From Scrofimicrobium canadense (lineage in GTDB: Bacteria; Actinomycetota; Actinomycetes; Actinomycetales; Actinomycetaceae), in NCBI RefSeq assembly GCF_009696615.1, contig NZ_VULO01000002.1, forward strand, positions 170,545-234,544: 64,000 nucleotides of DNA. The letters run 5' to 3'. The notes below the pieces were generated by a model. The model was not told the origin of the DNA. It did no database searches and saw only the letters and a list, made by a program, of their open reading frames with translations. Both the position numbers and the translations under genes were made by a program. Shown here piece by piece: positions 61,035 through 64,000 of this stretch. Position 1 is the stretch's first letter. Each line of letters opens with the position of its first letter.

Positions 61035-62567
61035 ATGGCATCCTTTGTCGATCGAGTAAAGGTCTTCGCTATCGCGGGCGACGGAGGCCATGGTTGTGCC
61101 TCGGTAAAACGGGAGAAATTTAAGCCACTAGGTGGACCCGACGGAGGCAACGGGGGAGACGGTGGCTCTGTTATCGTGCGCGTGGCAGCCGACGTGTCGA
61201 CGCTTTTGAGTTTCCATCATCGTCCGCACCACAAAGCTGGAAACGGTGAGCCTGGAAAAGGCGACTTTCGGCAAGGTAAAGATGGTGAGGACGTAGTCCT
61301 AGACGTTCCAGACGGTACTGTTATTAAGGACCGTAAAGGCAATCTTCTAGCTGACCTGCGTGGTGCTGGAGCTGAACTCGTCATTGCACATGGAGGTAAA
61401 GGTGGATTGGGCAATGCTGCGCTGGCCTCCAACGCTCGCAAAGCCCCAGGATTTGCACTTCTCGGTGAAGATGGTGAAGAAACAGAGGTTATCCTCGAAC
61501 TCAAGTCGATTGCTGACGTCGCATTGGTGGGGTACCCCTCTGCTGGAAAGAGTTCGCTTATTGCCGCAATGTCTGCGGCTAGACCAAAGATTGCCGACTA
61601 CCCATTCACCACCCTTATCCCCAACCTCGGCGTGGTGCAGGCTGGAGACGTCCGCTATACGATTGCCGATGTACCGGGCCTCATTCCCGGAGCCTCGTCT
61701 GGCAAAGGGCTGGGACTGGACTTCCTGCGTCACATTGAACGTTGCGCAGTGATTGCCCACGTTATTGACTGCGCAGCATTCGAATCAGAGCGCGATCCTC
61801 TTTCTGATCTCACAATGATTGAAGCTGAGCTTGCAGCATACGAAGGTGATTTGGGTGATGCTGAAGGCTATATCCCTTTGATGGAACGACCGCGACTGGT
61901 AATCCTCAACAAGGTCGATTTGCCAGAGGGACGCGACATGGCAGAAATGATGCGGCCTGAACTTGAGGCGCTTGGATATCCGGTTATCGAAGTATCAGCG
62001 GTGAGCCACGAAGGGCTACCCGCACTTTCTTACGCGTTGGCTGCTGCCGTAGAAGAACAGCGTGAACTTTTACCTGAACTTGAAGAAGCCCGCCCGCTGG
62101 TTCAGATTGAACCGGTGAAGTCACGCAAGGGTGTCTCGAATATCACCGTGAGAAAAGTCCACTACGGTGGAGAAGATGTATTCCAGGTTCGTGGTGAGAA
62201 GCCAGAACGCTGGGTCAAACAGACAAACTTCGGCAATGATGAAGCCGTAGGTTACCTTGCGGATCGACTCGCTGCCGCAGGAGTAGAAGATCAACTGGCA
62301 AAGGCAGGAGCCATCCCAGGCTCACCAGTCGTTATTGGACCATTGGATGGTGGATTAGTCTTCGACTGGGAGCCATCGTTGTCTACAGGCGCTGAACTCC
62401 TGGGCGGTCGCGGCAGAGACTTACGATTAGAACAGAATGCCCGTCCATCAAGGGGGGAACGCCGCGCCGAATACCATCGCCGGATGGACGCTAAGGAAGA
62501 GGCGCGTCAAGAGCTTTGGACTGAACGGGAATCGGGGCAATGGGCTGACCCGGAGGATGATGCATGA
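61035..62567 (+). CDS. obg: Obg/CgtA GTPase
   Basis: Large essential GTPase of ribosome assembly and stress control. The Gly-rich Obg fold (residues 1-160; [40 protein letters not shown]) is followed by the G domain ([14 protein letters not shown] = G1, [20 protein letters not shown] = G3, LNKVDLPEG = G4, [11 protein letters not shown] = G5) and a C-terminal OCT domain (about 345-425) plus a charged tail. Length 510 aa is normal for actinobacteria. Overlaps nadD by 4 bases. Confidence 0.97.
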   Translation: MASFVDRVKVFAIAGDGGHGCASVKREKFKPLGGPDGGNGGDGGSVIVRVAADVSTLLSFHHRPHHKAGNGEPGKGDFRQGKDGEDVVLDVPDGTVIKDRKGNLLADLRGAGAELVIAHGGKGGLGNAALASNARKAPGFALLGEDGEETEVILELKSIADVALVGYPSAGKSSLIAAMSAARPKIADYPFTTLIPNLGVVQAGDVRYTIADVPGLIPGASSGKGLGLDFLRHIERCAVIAHVIDCAAFESERDPLSDLTMIEAELAAYEGDLGDAEGYIPLMERPRLVILNKVDLPEGRDMAEMMRPELEALGYPVIEVSAVSHEGLPALSYALAAAVEEQRELLPELEEARPLVQIEPVKSRKGVSNITVRKVHYGGEDVFQVRGEKPERWVKQTNFGNDEAVGYLADRLAAAGVEDQLAKAGAIPGSPVVIGPLDGGLVFDWEPSLSTGAELLGGRGRDLRLEQNARPSRGERRAEYHRRMDAKEEARQELWTERESGQWADPEDDA

Positions 62568-63151
62568 CTAGACCACGGATAGGAGTCATGGGCGGAACCT
62601 TTGACCCCATTCATCACGGTCACCTGGTGGCTGCCTCAGAAGCGATGAATGCTTTCGATCTAGAACAGGTTCTTTTTGTTCCCGCAGGTGTACAACCGTT
62701 TAAACAGGATCGACAGGTCGCCCCTGCCGAGCACCGCTACTTGATGACGGTGATTGCGACCGCGTCAAACAATCGCTTCAACGTGTCCCGCGTAGACATT
62801 GACCGCGAGGGGCCAAGCTACACCTATCAGACGTTGCGTACACTCCACCAGGAAATGCCAGAAACAGACCTCTTCTTCATTACGGGTGCTGACGCGATGG
62901 CAGAAATTCTTAGTTGGAAAAACAGTGAAGAACTTTTCGAGTTAGCGCACTTCGTTGGGGTCACCAGACCAGGCCATGACCTGGCAGACCAGGGACTTCC
63001 ACACGAATCAGTGTCGCTGCTCGAAGTGCCAGCAATGGCGATTTCTTCCACTGATATTAGGGATCGGGCGCGACATGACAAACCTATATGGTACCTAGTG
63101 CCCGACGGCGTGGTTCAATATATAGGTAAGCATGGTTTGTACCAAAACTAG
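62564..63151 (+). CDS. nadD: Nicotinate-nucleotide adenylyltransferase (NadD)
   Basis: NAD synthesis: ATP plus nicotinate mononucleotide to deamido-[26 protein letters not shown] carries the HxGH nucleotidyltransferase motif. [21 protein letters not shown] and ISSTDIR follow, the last being the ISSTxIR signature. 195 residues. Overlaps obg by 4 bases. Confidence 0.96.
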   Translation: MTRPRIGVMGGTFDPIHHGHLVAASEAMNAFDLEQVLFVPAGVQPFKQDRQVAPAEHRYLMTVIATASNNRFNVSRVDIDREGPSYTYQTLRTLHQEMPETDLFFITGADAMAEILSWKNSEELFELAHFVGVTRPGHDLADQGLPHESVSLLEVPAMAISSTDIRDRARHDKPIWYLVPDGVVQYIGKHGLYQN

Positions 63152-63158
63152 GAGATTG

Positions 63159-63509
63159 ATGCTTGAAGTTGCCGCGACCGCTGCCGATGATGCTTTAGCC
63201 GCCGATATTGTTGCGCTGGACGTAACAGCTCTGACACCCTTTTCTGACACATTTCTTATTGCTACCGTCGATAACCCGCGACATATGCGTGCAACCATGA
63301 ACGCTGTCTCCGAAGCGGTCAAGAAGGATAGCGGCAATCTCCCCAATTCAGTGGAAGGTGATGGGGACGCTGAATGGGTCATTCTCGATTACGGCGACCT
63401 TGTAGTGCACCTGTTTACCGAAGAAGGCCGCAGTTTTTACGCATTGGAGAAACTGTGGGGAGATGCACCCCGTCTCCGATTTGGTGCTGATCAAGTGACC
63501 CCTGTATAG
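63159..63509 (+). CDS. rsfS: RsfS, ribosomal silencing factor
   Basis: Binds L14 on the 50S subunit and blocks 30S joining under nutrient stress. 116 residues with DALAADIVALDVTAL, FSDTFLIATVDNPRHMRAT, GDGDAEWVILDYGDLVVHLFTEEGRSFYALEKLWGDA. ATG 63159 sits four bases after an AGGAG site; the frame from 63132 starts within nadD and is rejected. nadD-rsfS order is conserved. Confidence 0.94.
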   Translation: MLEVAATAADDALAADIVALDVTALTPFSDTFLIATVDNPRHMRATMNAVSEAVKKDSGNLPNSVEGDGDAEWVILDYGDLVVHLFTEEGRSFYALEKLWGDAPRLRFGADQVTPV

Positions 63510-63536
63510 TAAATACTCGTTGCGGGAGCAACAGGA

Positions 63537-63609
63537 GGGGCATTGGCGCAGTTGGTAGCGCGCTTCCATGGCATGGAAGAGGTCACGGGTTCGAATCCCG
63601 TATGCTCCA
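63537..63609 (+). tRNA. tRNA-Ala(GGC)
   Basis: Complete cloverleaf: acceptor GGGGCAT/ATGCTCC (one G-U pair), D arm GCGC/GCGC, anticodon stem CTTCC/GGAAG with loop ATGGCAT giving anticodon GGC, T arm ACGGG TTCGAAT CCCGT and discriminator A. CCA is not encoded. Confidence 0.96.
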
Positions 63610-63700
63610 CTCTAGTTGTCTTATGAGAACCGCCGTCGTGGGTTATTTCTGCTGGTTGTGCGGTGTTTCTTTCTTTTTTGATCGCTTCTTGGTGTTTGGC

Positions 63701-63773
63701 GGCTCTTCGGACTTTGGTGGGGTGTGAAGGTGTTTCATACTTTTAGGTGTGAAACGAAAAGATAATAGAAACA
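63701..63773 (+). repeat. 73-bp direct repeat, left copy
   Basis: Nearly identical (three differences) to 63874-63946. It includes GTGAAGGTGTTTC and the start of a coding frame (GTG at 63751) that diverges after GAAACA. It looks like the end of an insertion sequence with a broken copy of the transposase start. Confidence 0.85.
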
Positions 63774-63873
63774 GAAGTGGACCCTGTTTTTTGGACAGTG
63801 TTGTAGGTGGGGTGCTTGCCGCATAATGGCTCTGTAGAGCTTGAAGGAGAGCAGTTCTTGTGGCACCTAAACG
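63774..63873 (+). mobile_element. IS3-family-like left-end fragment
   Basis: Begins near GTGGACCCTGTTTTTTGGAC, a sequence like the ends of actinobacterial IS3-family elements. It is followed by a ribosome site AAGGAGAG and GTG GCA CCT AAA CGG (MAPKR), a typical orfA start. The frame is cut off after five codons by the right copy of the 73-bp repeat. Confidence 0.45.
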
Positions 63874-63946
63874 GGCTCTTCGGACTTTGGTGGGGTGTGA
63901 AGGTGTTTCATACTTTTAGGTGTGATCCAAAAAGATAATAGAAACA
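63874..63946 (+). repeat. 73-bp direct repeat, right copy
   Basis: Same as 63701-63773 with three differences. Here GTGAAGGTGTTTC (63897-63909) has a perfect inverted partner GAAACACCTTCAC (63941-63953). Confidence 0.85.
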
Positions 63947-64000
63947 CCTTCACTGTCTCTGATCCTACGTTGATTCTTCAGGCTTTGGTGAGTTTGAAAG
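63922..64000 (+). CDS. 5' fragment of a probable transposase (runs off window)
   Basis: GTG 63922 opens a frame of at least 26 codons (MIQKDNRNTFTVSDPT, then LILQALVSLK) to the right edge. The context of repeated IS-like ends suggests a transposase, but too little is visible to name a family. The start is enclosed in a 13-bp inverted repeat that could hold its mRNA start in a hairpin. Confidence 0.4.
   Translation, partial: MIQKDNRNTFTVSDPTLILQALVSLK

Noticed and set aside
63701..63946. CRISPR-like repeat-spacer pattern
   Set aside because: Only two long repeats with a coding start inside them; the pattern fits insertion-sequence ends.

Overview
The window comes from a Gram-positive actinobacterium with a medium G+C genome, most likely in or near the Actinomycetaceae (inference). 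The evidence is a division cluster ending in sepF-yggT-divIVA, a PriA-type hisA, an RNase E/G with a long basic N-terminal extension, many GTG/TTG starts and frequent ATGA overlaps between genes. No plasmid or phage backbone, rRNA operon or CRISPR array is visible.

Layout. 1-6.7 kb: cell-wall and division genes (murG 3' part, murC, ftsQ, ftsZ, pgeF, sepF, yggT, divIVA), closed by a strong terminator. 6.7-12.4 kb: lspA, a RluD-type pseudouridine synthase, a GNAT acetyltransferase and dnaE. 12.6-18.6 kb: a small S4 protein facing a histidine operon in which hisD and hisC are one reading frame, followed by hisB, an unknown gene, hisH, priA and a second unknown gene. 18.7-21.7 kb: infC (apparent AUC start behind an attenuator-like leader), rpmI, rplT, an rRNA/tRNA methyltransferase and thiL.

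21.7-36.6 kb is an accessory region rich in transport and hydrolysis: an ion-channel-like protein, a nitrilase-like protein, an APC permease, a ThrE-type exporter and an OpgB/LtaS-like phosphoglycerol transferase. Then come three tandem paralogues that resemble eukaryotic phospholipase-B-domain (PLBD) Ntn hydrolases. They are interleaved with a GadC-like antiporter that carries a long Ala-rich cytoplasmic tail, and followed by aminopeptidase C behind a dense cluster of GTACAGT inverted repeats. The PLBD-like cluster is the best candidate for an undescribed system. 36.6-45.1 kb mixes decay and housekeeping: ispF broken by a 28-bp tandem duplication, a lipoprotein, a hipBA module with three operator-like sites spaced exactly 60 bp, remnants of hicB and of a sortase, rpmB, recG, and an ABC transporter whose ATPase carries two frameshifts.

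45.1-54.9 kb: rsmD, coaD, a coiled-coil protein, a YceD/DUF177 protein, rnc, mutM and a NarL-type response regulator. The regulator converges on a GAF-type histidine kinase that is translationally coupled to cydDC. 55-57.7 kb: cydAB, so the kinase, the CydDC exporter and cytochrome bd probably form one respiratory and redox unit. 58-63.6 kb: rne, rplU, rpmA, obg, nadD, rsfS and tRNA-Ala(GGC). The last 300 bp are a patchwork of insertion-sequence ends beyond the tRNA.
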